A stretch of DNA of 64,000 bases from Zoogloea sp041908905 (lineage in GTDB: Bacteria > Pseudomonadota > Gammaproteobacteria > Burkholderiales > Rhodocyclaceae): contig NZ_JAYREK010000001.1 of NCBI RefSeq assembly GCF_041908905.1, positions 321,091 through 385,090 on the forward strand, given 5' to 3'. A program made the position numbers and the translations under genes. This document shows, piece after piece, positions 18,999 to 28,493 of the stretch (the first letter of the stretch is position 1; each line of letters opens with the position of its first letter). Under the pieces are notes generated by a model. It searched no databases. It saw nothing but the letters and a program-made list of their open reading frames with translations, and was not told the DNA's origin.

Positions 18999-19480
18999 GT
19001 CCAGTCCTGCAGGTCGGTTGCGCCGAGCAGCTGCCCGACGATGAAACGCCACTCGGCCGGCTCGACCGGCGTGATCGACAGCCGGTTGCCACGGGCGAGG
19101 ACGCGCATGTTCGCCAGTTCGGGCCGGCCGCGCAATTCGGGCAAACCCACCAGCCGGGTCTTGCGCACGAAGCCCACGTCCACATGCAGCCAGCGCGGGT
19201 TGTCAGGCGTGGCCCGGGGGTCGAAGTACTTGCTCGCCGGGTCGAACTGGGTGGCGTCCGGGTAAGGCCCGCTGGCAACCCGGGCGATGCCGGCGATCCC
19301 CGGCTCGGCGCAGCCGGAATGGTAGAACAGCACCCCATCGCCGACCCGCATCGCGTCGCGCATGAAGTTGCGGGCCTGGTAGTTGCGCACCCCGTACCAG
19401 GGCACCGTCTGGCCAGGGCGGGCGGCCAGGTCGTCGATGGAGACGTCGTCGGGTTCGGATTTCATCAGCCAGCAGGGCAT
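18995..19480 (-). CDS. EVE domain (PUA-like fold) protein
   Basis: A 161-residue protein that is essentially one EVE domain. It starts MPCWLMKSEPDDVSIDDL, a hallmark of the family, then WYGVRNYQARNFMRDAMRVGDGVLFYHS and the GIAGIARV strand, and ends with the EWRFIVGQ helix. EVE domains share the PUA/YTH fold and bind modified bases in RNA or DNA. In this short stand-alone form the role is unknown. The start at 19480 is set by the conserved N-terminus; a much longer upstream open frame has no homology-like character. It overlaps the permease gene by 4 bp. Confidence 0.88.
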   Translation of the reverse strand: MPCWLMKSEPDDVSIDDLAARPGQTVPWYGVRNYQARNFMRDAMRVGDGVLFYHSGCAEPGIAGIARVASGPYPDATQFDPASKYFDPRATPDNPRWLHVDVGFVRKTRLVGLPELRGRPELANMRVLARGNRLSITPVEPAEWRFIVGQLLGATDLQDWT

Positions 19481-19674
19481 GGCGGGTCCTCGTCGCGGGG
19501 TTGGGCGCGCGGCCGGAGCCGGCGCGTCGGAGCCGGGGTTGTCGCGCAAAACGCGGCGGAACACAAGCCGGTCCGCCGCAAAAGCACGCCCCACGCCGGG
19601 CGAACGGCTATCATCAGGGCATTTCCCGATTGCCCGGATGCCCCGCCGGCATGCACCGACCACACCCCATCGCC

Positions 19675-21381
19675 ATGCGCTCCGACTCCCTGCGTCCGCC
19701 CCGCGGCGGCATCCTCCGCCTGTTGTTCCTGGTCTGGGCCCTGGGGCTGGCGGCGGCCTGCAGCGCCGCCTCCGGCCACGCCCGCCATGGGCCGGAGCAG
19801 GCCCGGGCGACGACACCGGCCGAGCCGTCTCCGCCGGCGGCCGTCGCCGTGCCGGCCGGCGAAGAGGCCGAGCTGGTGCTGATGAACCGCCGGATCGTAC
19901 GCTTCCGGGCGACCTTCCTGGGCGCCCCACCCCGCCAGCGGGCCGAGCGTGGGCGGCAGGCGATCGTTGCGCAGCTCGAACGGGGGGCCGGCGACACCGT
20001 CAGCGTGCAGCCCAACCCGGTGGGCAACATCGTGCTGGTCGGCGGCCAGCTGGCCTTCGTACTGACCCCCGAAGACACCGACAAGCTCGCCGGCGAGAGC
20101 CTCGACGCCCTCACCGACACCACCCTGGCGGCCCTCCGCACGGCCCTCGCCGAGTCCCGCGAGAGCCACGACAGCAGGACCCTGGCCGGAGGCCTGGCGG
20201 TGTCGGCCGGGCTGACGCTGCTGTTCGTCATCCTGCTGTCCGGGCTGGCGCGCCTGCGCGGCTGGATCGCCCGCCGCCTCGCCGCCGCCATCGACGCCCA
20301 CACCCGGCGGCTGCGGGCGGGCGGTGCCGAGCTGATCCGCGGCGAGCGCGTGCTGGCCGCGGCGAGGTGGCTCACCGGCGCGGCGTTCTGGCTGCTCGCC
20401 GCCCTGCTCGCCTACACCTGGCTGGCCCGGGTGCTGGCGCTGTTCCCCTACACCCGGGCCTGGGGCGAGCAACTCGACGACTACCTGCTCGGCGTGCTGG
20501 CCCGGCTCGGGCTGGGCATGCTCGAAACCCTGCCCAACCTGCTGGTGGCGGTGCTGATGCTGCTCGTCGCCCGGGCGGTGGTGGGCCTGCTGAAACCCTT
20601 CTTCGACCACGTGGCGGGCAACGGCGGCGGGGTTGGCTGGCTGGACCGGGACACCGTCGAGCCGACCCGCAAGATCACCAACATCCTGATCTGGATCTTC
20701 GCGCTGGTGATGGCCTACCCCTACCTGCCCGGCGCCCACACGGAGGCCTTCAAGGGCATGTCGGTGCTGATCGGCCTGATGGTGTCGCTGGGCGCCTCCA
20801 GCGTCGTCGGCCAGGCCGCCAGCGGGCTGATCCTGATGTACTCGCGCACCCTGCGCACCGGCGAATATGTGCGCATCGGCGAGCACGAGGGCACCGTCGC
20901 GGCGATCACCCTCTTCAACACCCGGCTGCGCACCGGGCGCGGCGCCGAGGTCACCATCCCCAACGCGCTGATCGTCGGCAGCGCCACCCGCAACTACTCG
21001 CGTACCACCGACGGGCTCGGCTTCATGATCGACATCACGGTGACGATCGGCTACGACACCCCGTGGCGCCAGGTCGAGGCGATGCTCCTCGAGGCCGCCC
21101 GGCGCACCGCCGGGGTGCTCGCCGACCCGCCGCCGCGGGTGTTCCAGACCGCGCTGTCCGACTTCTACCCCGAATACTGCCTGGTCGCCCAGGCCGCCCC
21201 CACCGGCGACGCGCCGCGGGCGCGGGTGCTCAGCAATCTCCACGCCAGCATCCAGGACGTCTTCAATGAGCACGGCGTGCAGATCATGTCGCCCCACTAC
21301 ATGGCCGACCCGGCCCAGGAGAAGTGCGTGCCCCCCGAAAAATGGTACGCCGCGCCGGCACGCCGGCCCGGGGCGGCCTGA
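19675..21381 (+). CDS. Mechanosensitive ion channel, MscS family, with N-terminal extension
   Basis: A 568-residue protein. Residues 14-35 form a signal-peptide-like hydrophobic segment. A periplasmic domain of about 130 residues follows, then four to five membrane helices from about residue 165. The MscS pore helix and beta domain are clear (SLGASSVVGQAASGLILMYSRTLRTGEYVRIGEHEGTV, in pieces), followed by the FNTRLRTGRGAEVTIPNALIVG region and an alpha/beta C-terminal vestibule domain. It should act as a tension-gated channel in the inner membrane during osmotic downshock. The ATG at 19675 is chosen; another lies eight codons upstream. It is divergent from the EVE gene. Confidence 0.87.
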   Translation: MRSDSLRPPRGGILRLLFLVWALGLAAACSAASGHARHGPEQARATTPAEPSPPAAVAVPAGEEAELVLMNRRIVRFRATFLGAPPRQRAERGRQAIVAQLERGAGDTVSVQPNPVGNIVLVGGQLAFVLTPEDTDKLAGESLDALTDTTLAALRTALAESRESHDSRTLAGGLAVSAGLTLLFVILLSGLARLRGWIARRLAAAIDAHTRRLRAGGAELIRGERVLAAARWLTGAAFWLLAALLAYTWLARVLALFPYTRAWGEQLDDYLLGVLARLGLGMLETLPNLLVAVLMLLVARAVVGLLKPFFDHVAGNGGGVGWLDRDTVEPTRKITNILIWIFALVMAYPYLPGAHTEAFKGMSVLIGLMVSLGASSVVGQAASGLILMYSRTLRTGEYVRIGEHEGTVAAITLFNTRLRTGRGAEVTIPNALIVGSATRNYSRTTDGLGFMIDITVTIGYDTPWRQVEAMLLEAARRTAGVLADPPPRVFQTALSDFYPEYCLVAQAAPTGDAPRARVLSNLHASIQDVFNEHGVQIMSPHYMADPAQEKCVPPEKWYAAPARRPGAA

Positions 21382-21435
21382 GGGCCGGGTTATCATCCCC
21401 CTCGCCCTCTTCGGCCTTTTTCCGGACAGCCGCCC

Positions 21436-21672
21436 ATGAACCCGATCCCCGAACGCCGCAAGAACCTGGCCCTGCGCGAGCTGGTGGACCAGGCCTACCA
21501 CCTCATCGAACCCTTCTTCGACCCCTCCAACGCCTGGAATGGCCAGCAGCTCGAGCACCTGGCCTACCGGCTGGTGCGCGAGAACCTGCCCCAGCTGCCG
21601 CCGGCCGACGTGCAGGCCATCGTCACCGCGGCCACGCGCATCTACCGCAGCCGGCACAAGGCCGGGCAGTAG
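21436..21672 (+). CDS. Small conserved hypothetical protein (78 aa)
   Basis: A 78-residue helical protein (RRKNLALRELVDQAYHLIEPFF, then NGQQLEHLAYRLVRENLPQL and a C-terminal helix ending in RSRHKAGQ). It has no signal, cysteines or known motif. The codon pattern is that of a real gene, and it sits 54 bp after the channel gene in the same direction. I do not recognise a family. Function unknown. Confidence 0.6.
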   Translation: MNPIPERRKNLALRELVDQAYHLIEPFFDPSNAWNGQQLEHLAYRLVRENLPQLPPADVQAIVTAATRIYRSRHKAGQ

Positions 21673-21767
21673 GTGGCGCGACGGCGCGAGCCCCCTTGCG
21701 CCCGCGCCGCCCGCGCTGCTCCAGATCCCGGCGAACCACCGCTCCAAGCCCCGACATCCCCTTCCCC

Positions 21768-22625
21768 GTGACACGCTTCTATCCCCTCCTCTTCGTGCTG
21801 CTGTGGAGCACCGGCTTCATCGGCGCCCGCTACGGCATGCCCTACGCCGAGCCGCTCAGCTTCCTGTGCCTGCGCTACATGCTGGTGATCCTGCTGATGG
21901 GCGGCGTCGCCCTGGCCAGCCGCGCGCCGTGGCCGCAGACGCCGCGCCAGTTTCTGCACATCGGCGTCACCGGGCTGCTGGTGCATGGGGTGTATCTGGG
22001 CGGGGTGTTCGTGGCGATCAGCCACGGGCTGCCCGCCGGCATTGCCGCGCTGGTGGTCGGCCTTCAGCCCCTGCTCACCGCCCTGGGCGCCGGCCTGCTG
22101 CTGGGCGAGAAGGTGCGGCCGCGCCAGTGGGCCGGGTTGGTGCTGGGCCTCGCCGGAGTGGCGCTGGTGGTGTCGAACAAGGTGGCCGGCACCGCCGGCA
22201 CGCCGCAACTGACGGCGATGCTCACGCCGGTGCTGCTGGCCCTGATCGGCATCACCGCCGGCACCCTGTACCAGAAGCGCTTCTGTCCGGCCTTCGACCT
22301 GCGCACAGGCTCGGTGATCCAGTTCGTGCCGTCCCTCCTCGCCACCGGCCTCGTCGCCACCCAGACCGAGGCGCTGGCGGTCACCTGGAGCGGCCACTTC
22401 GTGTTCGCGCTGCTGTGGCTGGTGCTGGTGCTGTCGGTGGGCGCGGTGAGCCTGCTCAACCTGCTGATCCGCAGCGGCAGCGCCGTCAATGTGGCGAGCC
22501 TGTTCTACCTCACCCCGCCCAGCACCGCGCTGATCGCCTGGGCGGTGTTCGGCGAGACGCTCACCGGCCTGGCCCTGGCCGGGATGGGCGTCACGGTGTT
22601 CGGCGTCTGGCTGGCCCGCAAATGA
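21768..22625 (+). CDS. EamA/DMT-superfamily transporter
   Basis: A 285-residue inner-membrane protein with about ten helices arranged as two EamA repeats. The first opens YPLLFVLLWSTGFIGARYGMPYAEPL, a common start in this family. The second repeat ends with SVNVASLFYLTPPSTALIAW-type sequence (PPSTALIAWAVFGE). These proteins export metabolites such as amino acids; the substrate is unknown. A GTG at 21768 is the only start that keeps the first helix without a spurious tail. The stop overlaps the ruvC start (ATGA). Confidence 0.85.
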   Translation: MTRFYPLLFVLLWSTGFIGARYGMPYAEPLSFLCLRYMLVILLMGGVALASRAPWPQTPRQFLHIGVTGLLVHGVYLGGVFVAISHGLPAGIAALVVGLQPLLTALGAGLLLGEKVRPRQWAGLVLGLAGVALVVSNKVAGTAGTPQLTAMLTPVLLALIGITAGTLYQKRFCPAFDLRTGSVIQFVPSLLATGLVATQTEALAVTWSGHFVFALLWLVLVLSVGAVSLLNLLIRSGSAVNVASLFYLTPPSTALIAWAVFGETLTGLALAGMGVTVFGVWLARK

Positions 22626-23176
22626 ACGCGCCGGCCGCCTCCGCCACCGTCGCGACGCGCATCCTGGGCATCGACCCGGGCCTGCGCAACACCGGCTTCG
22701 GCGTCATCGACACCCTCGGCAGCCAGCTGCGCTACGTGGCGAGCGGCGTGATCCGCAGCGGCGAGGGCAGCCTGCCGGAGCGCCTCAAGGTGATCCTCGA
22801 CGGGGTGCGCCAGGTGATCGCCACCTACCAGCCGGACCAGGTGGCGATCGAGATCGTCTTCGTCAATGTGAACCCGCAATCCACCCTGCTTCTCGGCCAG
22901 GCCCGCGGCGCGGCGATCTGCGGCGCGGTGTCGTGCGACCTGCCGGTGGCCGAATACACCGCGCTGCAGGTCAAGCAGGCCGTGGTGGGTCATGGCAAGG
23001 CGGCCAAGGAGCAGGTCAACCACATGGTGCAGCGTCTGCTCAGCCTGGACGGCAGCCCGTCCAGCGACGCGGCCGATGCGCTGGCCTGCGCCATCTGCCA
23101 CGCCCACGGCAGCGCCGGGCTGGCCAAACTGGCCGGCGTCGGTACCCGCAAGCGGGGCGGACGGCTGCGACTGTAA
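22622..23176 (+). CDS. ruvC: Crossover junction endodeoxyribonuclease RuvC
   Basis: A 184-residue Holliday-junction resolvase with RNase H fold. The four acidic catalytic residues are visible: Asp18 in LGIDPGLRNTGFG, Glu77 in VAIEIVFVN, and Asp149 and Asp152 in SSDAADALACAICH. The LGQARG and VKQAVVGHGKAAKEQV segments are standard. It overlaps the upstream transporter gene by 4 bp. The usual partners ruvA and ruvB are not next to it in this window. Confidence 0.94.
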   Translation: MNAPAASATVATRILGIDPGLRNTGFGVIDTLGSQLRYVASGVIRSGEGSLPERLKVILDGVRQVIATYQPDQVAIEIVFVNVNPQSTLLLGQARGAAICGAVSCDLPVAEYTALQVKQAVVGHGKAAKEQVNHMVQRLLSLDGSPSSDAADALACAICHAHGSAGLAKLAGVGTRKRGGRLRL

Positions 23177-23326
23177 ACCCACGCCCCTCAGGGGCTCGCG
23201 CCGCTCGGCGAAGGGGCGCGAAGACCGCGAACAGACGCCCTGCCACTTGTGGCCGCCGGGAGAGCGTGGCCAGCGCCACCGGAAGGGGCGGTGGCCCGCC
23301 CGGAGGTGAAGCGGAAGGGCGCCCCC

Positions 23327-24079
23327 TCAGCCCATCACCCCGTCCCACAGCAGCTTCACCCCCGACAGGCCCAGCGCCGCGGTGGCAAAGAAATAGAACG
23401 GCCGCTCGGGGATGTGCTTCAGGATGCGCATGCCGCTCCACACGCCGATCGGCACCAGCGGAATGAACAGCGCCGACATCACCAGGGTCTCGCGGCTGAA
23501 CAGGTCCAGCCCGATGTAGAAGGGCAGCTTGGCGAGGTTGATCACCGCAAAGAAGAACACCGAGGTGGCCACGAAAGTCTCCCGCGGCTGGCGGCGCGAC
23601 AGCAGGTAGATCATCACCGGCGGCGCGCCGGCGTGGGCCAGGGTGCTGGTGAAGCCCGACCCGGCCCCCCACAGCCAGCCGACCGCCCGCGGCGGCCGCG
23701 CCTCGCTGGCCACCCGGCCGCCCTTGCGCAGCAGCCGGTCGAGGGCGAACACCACCGCGATCAGGCCGATCGAGCCCTTCACGACCCGGTCCGACATCAC
23801 CCCGAAGGCCAGCGTGCCGAGGGCGATGCCGACCAGCGCGCCGGGGATCAGCGTGCGCAGGTCCTGCCAGTCGGCCTTGCCCCGCCAGGCCCGGATGCCC
23901 ACCATGTCCATCGTGATGAGGATGGGCAGCATCACCGCCACCGCGTCCCGGGGCGACATCCACATGCTCATGAAGGGCACCGCCAGCCCGCCCAGCGCAC
24001 CGCCCAGGCCGGACTTGGAGATGCCGGTGATGAGGATCGCAAACCCCGTCACGACCCACCCGGCGAGATCCATTTCCAT
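23327..24079 (-). CDS. TauE/SafE-family permease (second copy, divergent)
   Basis: A 250-residue membrane protein with 7-8 helices. The family repeat is visible as GFAILITGISKSGLGGALGGLAVPFMS at the N-terminus; the second half has AHAGAPPVMIYLLSRRQPRETFVATSV. This is the YfcA-like branch with GISKSGLGG, distinct from the permease at 18186. The substrate is not predictable. The start codon pair ATGGAAATG at 24079 is preceded by a weak AGGTGG site. It is divergent from lutABC across 202 bp. Confidence 0.86.
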   Translation of the reverse strand: MEMDLAGWVVTGFAILITGISKSGLGGALGGLAVPFMSMWMSPRDAVAVMLPILITMDMVGIRAWRGKADWQDLRTLIPGALVGIALGTLAFGVMSDRVVKGSIGLIAVVFALDRLLRKGGRVASEARPPRAVGWLWGAGSGFTSTLAHAGAPPVMIYLLSRRQPRETFVATSVFFFAVINLAKLPFYIGLDLFSRETLVMSALFIPLVPIGVWSGMRILKHIPERPFYFFATAALGLSGVKLLWDGVMG

Positions 24080-24281
24080 CGGTCGACCACCTGTGCGATA
24101 AAGGACGGGTTTTATACCACCGAGCCAGGGTGCCAGGGCGCCGGTGGCCGCCCGCCCGGACCGCGGCCGCGCGGCGCGCCCTCCCCACTTTGGGGCGCCC
24201 CGGCTAGAATGGGCGGCGGTAATACTGCATGCGCGCCGCCGCTCCGTTCCGTCAGGCCGACCTGTCTTCAAGGAAACACCC

Positions 24282-25052
24282 ATGCCCCCCCGCGTTGGCC
24301 TCTTCGCCACCTGCCTGATGAACCTGTTTCGCCCCAATGTGGGTTTTGCCGCCGTAAAGCTGCTTGAAAACGCCGGTTGCCGTGTGGAAGTGCCCCAAAA
24401 CCAGACCTGTTGTGGCCAACCGGCCTATAACAGCGGCGATTTCGAGGCCACCAGGGCGCTGGCGAGGCAGGTTATCGAGGTTTTCGAGGGTTTCGACTAC
24501 GTCGTGGGGCCTTCCGGCTCGTGCATGGCGACGATCCGCAAGGATTACCCCCGCCTCTTCGCCGACGACCCGCCCTGGCGCGCCCGGGCCGAGGCCCTCG
24601 CCGCGAAGAGCTTCGAGCTCGTCTCCTTCCTCACCGACGTGCGCGGCGTGCAGGCGGTGGACGCCGCCTACCCCGGCACCGTCACCTGCCTCGACTCCTG
24701 CTCGGGGCTGCGCGAGCTCGGCATCCAGGCCCAGCCGCGCCTGCTGCTCGGCAGCGTGGACGGCCTGCAGCTCGCCGAGATGGCCGACACCGAGGTGTGC
24801 TGCGGCTTCGGCGGCAGCTTCTGCGTCAAATACCCCGAGATCTCCGGCCGCCTGGCCGACGACAAGCTGGCCCGGGTGGCCGAGACCGGCGCCGGCACCC
24901 TCGTCGGCGGCGACCTGGGCTGCCTGCTGCACCTGGCCGGGCGGATGACCCGCTGCGGCGCGCCGGTCAAGGTCTTCCACACCGCCGAGGTGCTGGCCGG
25001 GCTGGCCGACGGCGACGGCATCGGCGGTGCCCCGGAGGCGCGGCAGCCATGA
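24282..25052 (+). CDS. lutA: L-lactate oxidation complex subunit LutA (CCG-domain protein)
   Basis: A 256-residue member of the LutA/YkgE family with two cysteine-rich CCG domains: QNQTCCGQPAYNSGDF in the first half and DTEVCCGFGGSFCVKYPE in the second. Upstream cysteines in CLMNLF and CLDSCSGL complete each cluster. LutABC is a cytoplasmic iron-sulfur complex that oxidises L-lactate to pyruvate without being homologous to LldD. The ATG has a good site, AAGGAA, at spacing 7. Its stop overlaps the lutB ATG. Confidence 0.92.
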   Translation: MPPRVGLFATCLMNLFRPNVGFAAVKLLENAGCRVEVPQNQTCCGQPAYNSGDFEATRALARQVIEVFEGFDYVVGPSGSCMATIRKDYPRLFADDPPWRARAEALAAKSFELVSFLTDVRGVQAVDAAYPGTVTCLDSCSGLRELGIQAQPRLLLGSVDGLQLAEMADTEVCCGFGGSFCVKYPEISGRLADDKLARVAETGAGTLVGGDLGCLLHLAGRMTRCGAPVKVFHTAEVLAGLADGDGIGGAPEARQP

Positions 25053-26455
25053 AGGTCACCAGCCCCCGCTTCAAGGCCAAGGTCATCACGGCCCTGGCCG
25101 ACCCCCACCTCAAGGACGCCCTCGGCCAGTCCCGCAAGGGCTTCGTCAATGGCCGCGGCGCGCTGGTCGCCGAGCTGCCGGAGTTCGAGGCCCTCCGCGA
25201 CCAGGCCCGCGACGTGAAGAACCACGTGCTGGCCCACCTCGACCACTACCTCGAACGCTTCGAGGCGCAGGTCACCGCCGCCGGCGGCCAGGTGCACTGG
25301 GCCGCCGACGCCGAGGAGGCCCGCCAGATCATCCTCGGCATCTGCCGGCGGGTCGGCGCGAAGACCATCACCAAGGGCAAGTCGATGGTCTCCGAGGAGA
25401 TCGGCCTCAACGAAGCCCTCGAGGCCGACGGCTACCGGGTGACCGAGACCGACCTGGGCGAATACATCATCCAGCTCGCCGGCGAGCCGCCCTCGCACAT
25501 CATCGCCCCGGCCATCCACAAGACCCGCGCCCAGGTGGCCGAGCTGTTCGAGGCGGCCCATGGCGGGCCGCGCAAGACCAGCGTCGGCGAGCTGGTCACC
25601 GAAGCGCGCCTGGTGCTGCGCGAAAAATACTTCCAGGCCGACGTGGGCATCACCGGCGGCAACTACCTGGTGGCCGAGACCGGCTCGTCGGTGATCGTCA
25701 CCAACGAAGGCAACGGCGACCTCACCCAGACCCTCGCCCGGGTGCATGTGGTCACCAGCGGCATCGAGCGCATCGTGCCCAGCCTCGACGACGTGTCGCT
25801 GTTCCAGCGCCTGCTGGCGCGCAGCGGCACCGGCCAGGAGACCGAAACCTACACCACCTTCTCCACCGGCCCGCGCCGCCCCGGCGACCCGGACGGCCCC
25901 GAGGAATACCACGTGGTGCTGGTGGACAACGGCCGCAGCAAGATGCTGGGCGGCAAGTTCCAGGACATGCTGCGCTGCATCCGCTGCGGCGCCTGCATGA
26001 ACCACTGCCCGGTGTACGGCGCGGTGGGCGGGCACGCCTACGGCTGGGTCTATCCGGGCCCGATGGGCTCGGTGCTCACGCCGCTCTTCGTCGGCCTCGA
26101 CAGCACCTACGACCTACCCAACGCATGCACCCTCAACGGCCGCTGCCAGACCGTGTGCCCGGTGCGCATCCCGCTGCCCGACCTGCTGCGCGAGCTGCGC
26201 CACCGCCAGAGCCAGGCCGGCCTGCGCCCGGCCCTTGAAACCCGGGCCCTCCAGGCCTGGCGCTTCGTCGCCGAACGGCCGACCCTCTACCGCGCCGCCA
26301 ACCGTCTCGCCGCCCGGGCCCTGAAGGCCGCCGCCGGCAACCGGGGCCGCCTCGCCAGCCTGCCCTTCGGCGAAGCCTGGAGCGGCCTGCGCGACCTGCC
26401 CGCGCCCGAGGGGCAGACCTTCCTCGAGATGTGGCAGGCCCACAAGCGCCCCTGA
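25049..26455 (+). CDS. lutB: L-lactate oxidation complex subunit LutB (4Fe-4S)
   Basis: A 468-residue protein. The N-terminal LUD domain (about residues 60-295) includes GAKTITKGKSMVSEEIGLN and VGITGGNYLVAETGSSV. The C-terminal ferredoxin-type region has CIRCGACMNHCPVYG and a second cluster CTLNGRCQTVCPVRIP. A helical DUF3390-type tail follows. It is translationally coupled to lutA (ATGA) and 25 bp before lutC. Together they form the electron-transferring core of the lactate oxidation complex. Confidence 0.93.
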   Translation: MKVTSPRFKAKVITALADPHLKDALGQSRKGFVNGRGALVAELPEFEALRDQARDVKNHVLAHLDHYLERFEAQVTAAGGQVHWAADAEEARQIILGICRRVGAKTITKGKSMVSEEIGLNEALEADGYRVTETDLGEYIIQLAGEPPSHIIAPAIHKTRAQVAELFEAAHGGPRKTSVGELVTEARLVLREKYFQADVGITGGNYLVAETGSSVIVTNEGNGDLTQTLARVHVVTSGIERIVPSLDDVSLFQRLLARSGTGQETETYTTFSTGPRRPGDPDGPEEYHVVLVDNGRSKMLGGKFQDMLRCIRCGACMNHCPVYGAVGGHAYGWVYPGPMGSVLTPLFVGLDSTYDLPNACTLNGRCQTVCPVRIPLPDLLRELRHRQSQAGLRPALETRALQAWRFVAERPTLYRAANRLAARALKAAAGNRGRLASLPFGEAWSGLRDLPAPEGQTFLEMWQAHKRP

Positions 26456-26480
26456 ACCGCCCCCCGACCTCCGTCCGTCC

Positions 26481-27122
26481 ATGTCCTCCCGCTCCGCCAT
26501 CCTCGACCAGATCCGCCGCCAGCTCGGCCGCGGCCCGCTGCCGCCCGACGCCGTCGCCGCCCTCGAGGCGCGCCGCCCGGCCCACACCCGCGTCGCCGTG
26601 GGCGACGACCTGGTGACGCGCTTCATCGCCAGGTTCGAGAGCCGCGCCGGCAGCGTCGCGCGGGTCGCCACCCTCGACGAGGTGCCCGCCGCGGTGGCCG
26701 CCTACCAGGCCCGCCTCGGCCTGCCGCCCCGCGCCGCCGTGGCCCGCCCGCTGGCCGGCCTGCCGTGGCCGGCCGGCTTCAGCCACCACCCGGGCCCGGC
26801 CGGCCCGGACGAGCTGCTGTCGGTCACCCCCTGTCTGGCCGGCATCGCCGAGGTGGGCAGCGTCGCCCTGCCCTCCGGCCCGGACAGCCCGACCACCCTC
26901 AACTTCGTGCCCGACCACCACCTCGTGGTGCTGCACTGCAGCCAGATCGTGCGCCACTTCGAGGACGTCTGGCCGCTCGTGCGGGCCCGGCCCGGCGGCA
27001 TGCCGCGCACCATCAACCTCGTCGCCGGCCCATCGCGCACCGGCGACGTGGAACTGACCCTGCAGCTGGGCGCCCACGGCCCCCGCAGCGTGCACGTGAT
27101 CCTGGTCGACGCCCCGATCTGA
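26481..27122 (+). CDS. lutC: L-lactate oxidation complex subunit LutC (LUD domain)
   Basis: A 213-residue LUD-domain protein ending the lutABC operon. The conserved core is visible in the second half: GIAEVGSVALPSGPDSPTTLNFVPDHHLVV and the C-terminal RTINLVAGPSRTGDVELTLQLGAHGP. The first about 60 residues are a helical segment beginning SSRSAILDQIRRQLG, typical of LutC. No regulator of the operon (LutR type) is adjacent. Confidence 0.92.
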   Translation: MSSRSAILDQIRRQLGRGPLPPDAVAALEARRPAHTRVAVGDDLVTRFIARFESRAGSVARVATLDEVPAAVAAYQARLGLPPRAAVARPLAGLPWPAGFSHHPGPAGPDELLSVTPCLAGIAEVGSVALPSGPDSPTTLNFVPDHHLVVLHCSQIVRHFEDVWPLVRARPGGMPRTINLVAGPSRTGDVELTLQLGAHGPRSVHVILVDAPI

Positions 27123-27200
27123 GGCACGGCGCCACGGCCCGGGCTCAACTTCGCGGTGGGCAGGCCGAAATAGGACTATTGACCGCTTTCTGCCGCTACC

Positions 27201-28493
27201 ATGCCTCTGCCCCAGGACTTCGTCGTCACGCCCGACCAGCTCTGCGTCGGGCTGTTCATCCATATCGACCTGCCCTGGTTCAGCCACCCGTTCAGCTTCA
27301 ACAGCTTCAAGATCAGCTCGGCGGAGCAGATCAAGACCCTGCGCGGGCTGGGGGTGCGGCACTTCCGCTACGACCCCGCCCGCTCCGACAAGCAGCCCGC
27401 CGGCGCCACCACCCGGGCGGCGCCCGCACCGACGCCGCCCCAGCCTCCGGCGACCCCGGCCGAACCGGACGCCAACCCCACCCTGGCCGCCAAACGCGAG
27501 CGCATCGCCCGGCTGGCCGAGCGCAACCGCAAGGTCGTCGAGGTGGAAAAGGCCTTCGTGAAGGCCGCCGGGGTGATGCGCAACATCAGCAAGAACCTCT
27601 TCGCGCGGCCCAAGGAGTGCCTCGAGGAGGTCGGTGAGCTGGTCAACCAGATGGTCATCGCCTTCCTCGACCAGCCCGAGGTGGCGCTGCACGTGATGGG
27701 CGAGAACCCCGGCAGCGAGGAGACCTACTACCACGGGCTCAACAGCTCGATCCTGGCGATGATGCTGGCCAAGGAGCTCGGCTTCGACCGCCAGCGCAGC
27801 CAGGTGCTGGGCGTCGGCGCGCTGCTCCACGACATCGGCCTCGCCGACATCCCGGACCGGATCGCCCGGCCCCGCCACGAGCTGAGCCCCCCCGAGCGGC
27901 GCCTGCGGGAGATGCACTGCGAATACGGCGTGCGCATCGGCCGCCAGCTCGGGCTGCCCGATCCGGTGCTGCGCATCATCGCCCAGCACCACGAGCTGGC
28001 CGACGGCAGCGGTTACCCCAAGGGCCTGAAGGGCGAGCAGATGGACCCGGCGGCGCGCATCGTGTCCCTGGTTAACTACTACGACAACCTGTGCAACCCG
28101 GGCGACCTGGCCAAGGCCATGACGCCCCACGAGGCCCTGTCGCTGATGTTCGCCCAGCGCCGCTCCAAGTTCGACGCCCGCGCGCTGCAGGTGATGATCC
28201 GCTGCCTCGGCGTCTATCCGCCGGGCTCGGTGGTGCGCCTCTCCAACGACACTCTGGCGCTGGTCTCGTCGGTCAACCCGCAGCGCCCGCTGCGGCCCTG
28301 GGTCACCGTCTACGACCCCCAGGTACCGAAGGACGAGGCCATCATGCTCAATCTCGAAGAGGAGCCCGAGGTCAACATCACCAAGGCCCTGCGCCCGATC
28401 CACCTCCCGCCCGAGGTGCACGAATACCTCAGCCCCCGCAAGCGGGTGACCTACTACTTCGACGGCGACCCTCGCCAGGGGCGCTCAAAATGA
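27201..28493 (+). CDS. HD-GYP cyclic di-GMP phosphodiesterase with DUF3391 N-terminus
   Basis: A 430-residue cytoplasmic protein. Residues 8-60 are a DUF3391 domain (VTPDQLCVGLFIHIDLPWFSHPF). Residues 60-100 are a Pro/Ala-rich linker. The HD-GYP domain follows, with His178, the HD pair His210-Asp211 (LLHDIGLADIP), and HHELADGSGYPKGL (263-275) carrying the GYP motif. The lysine that usually follows in HDIGK is Leu here. It should hydrolyse cyclic di-GMP to pGpG or GMP. Its stop overlaps the ATG of the hybrid kinase gene, so the two are expressed together. Confidence 0.88.
   Translation: MPLPQDFVVTPDQLCVGLFIHIDLPWFSHPFSFNSFKISSAEQIKTLRGLGVRHFRYDPARSDKQPAGATTRAAPAPTPPQPPATPAEPDANPTLAAKRERIARLAERNRKVVEVEKAFVKAAGVMRNISKNLFARPKECLEEVGELVNQMVIAFLDQPEVALHVMGENPGSEETYYHGLNSSILAMMLAKELGFDRQRSQVLGVGALLHDIGLADIPDRIARPRHELSPPERRLREMHCEYGVRIGRQLGLPDPVLRIIAQHHELADGSGYPKGLKGEQMDPAARIVSLVNYYDNLCNPGDLAKAMTPHEALSLMFAQRRSKFDARALQVMIRCLGVYPPGSVVRLSNDTLALVSSVNPQRPLRPWVTVYDPQVPKDEAIMLNLEEEPEVNITKALRPIHLPPEVHEYLSPRKRVTYYFDGDPRQGRSK

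Noticed and set aside
19501..19674. N-terminal extension of the MscS-family protein
   Set aside because: It would put about 58 charged, Pro-rich residues before a signal-peptide-like segment; the ATG at 19675 gives a normal start.
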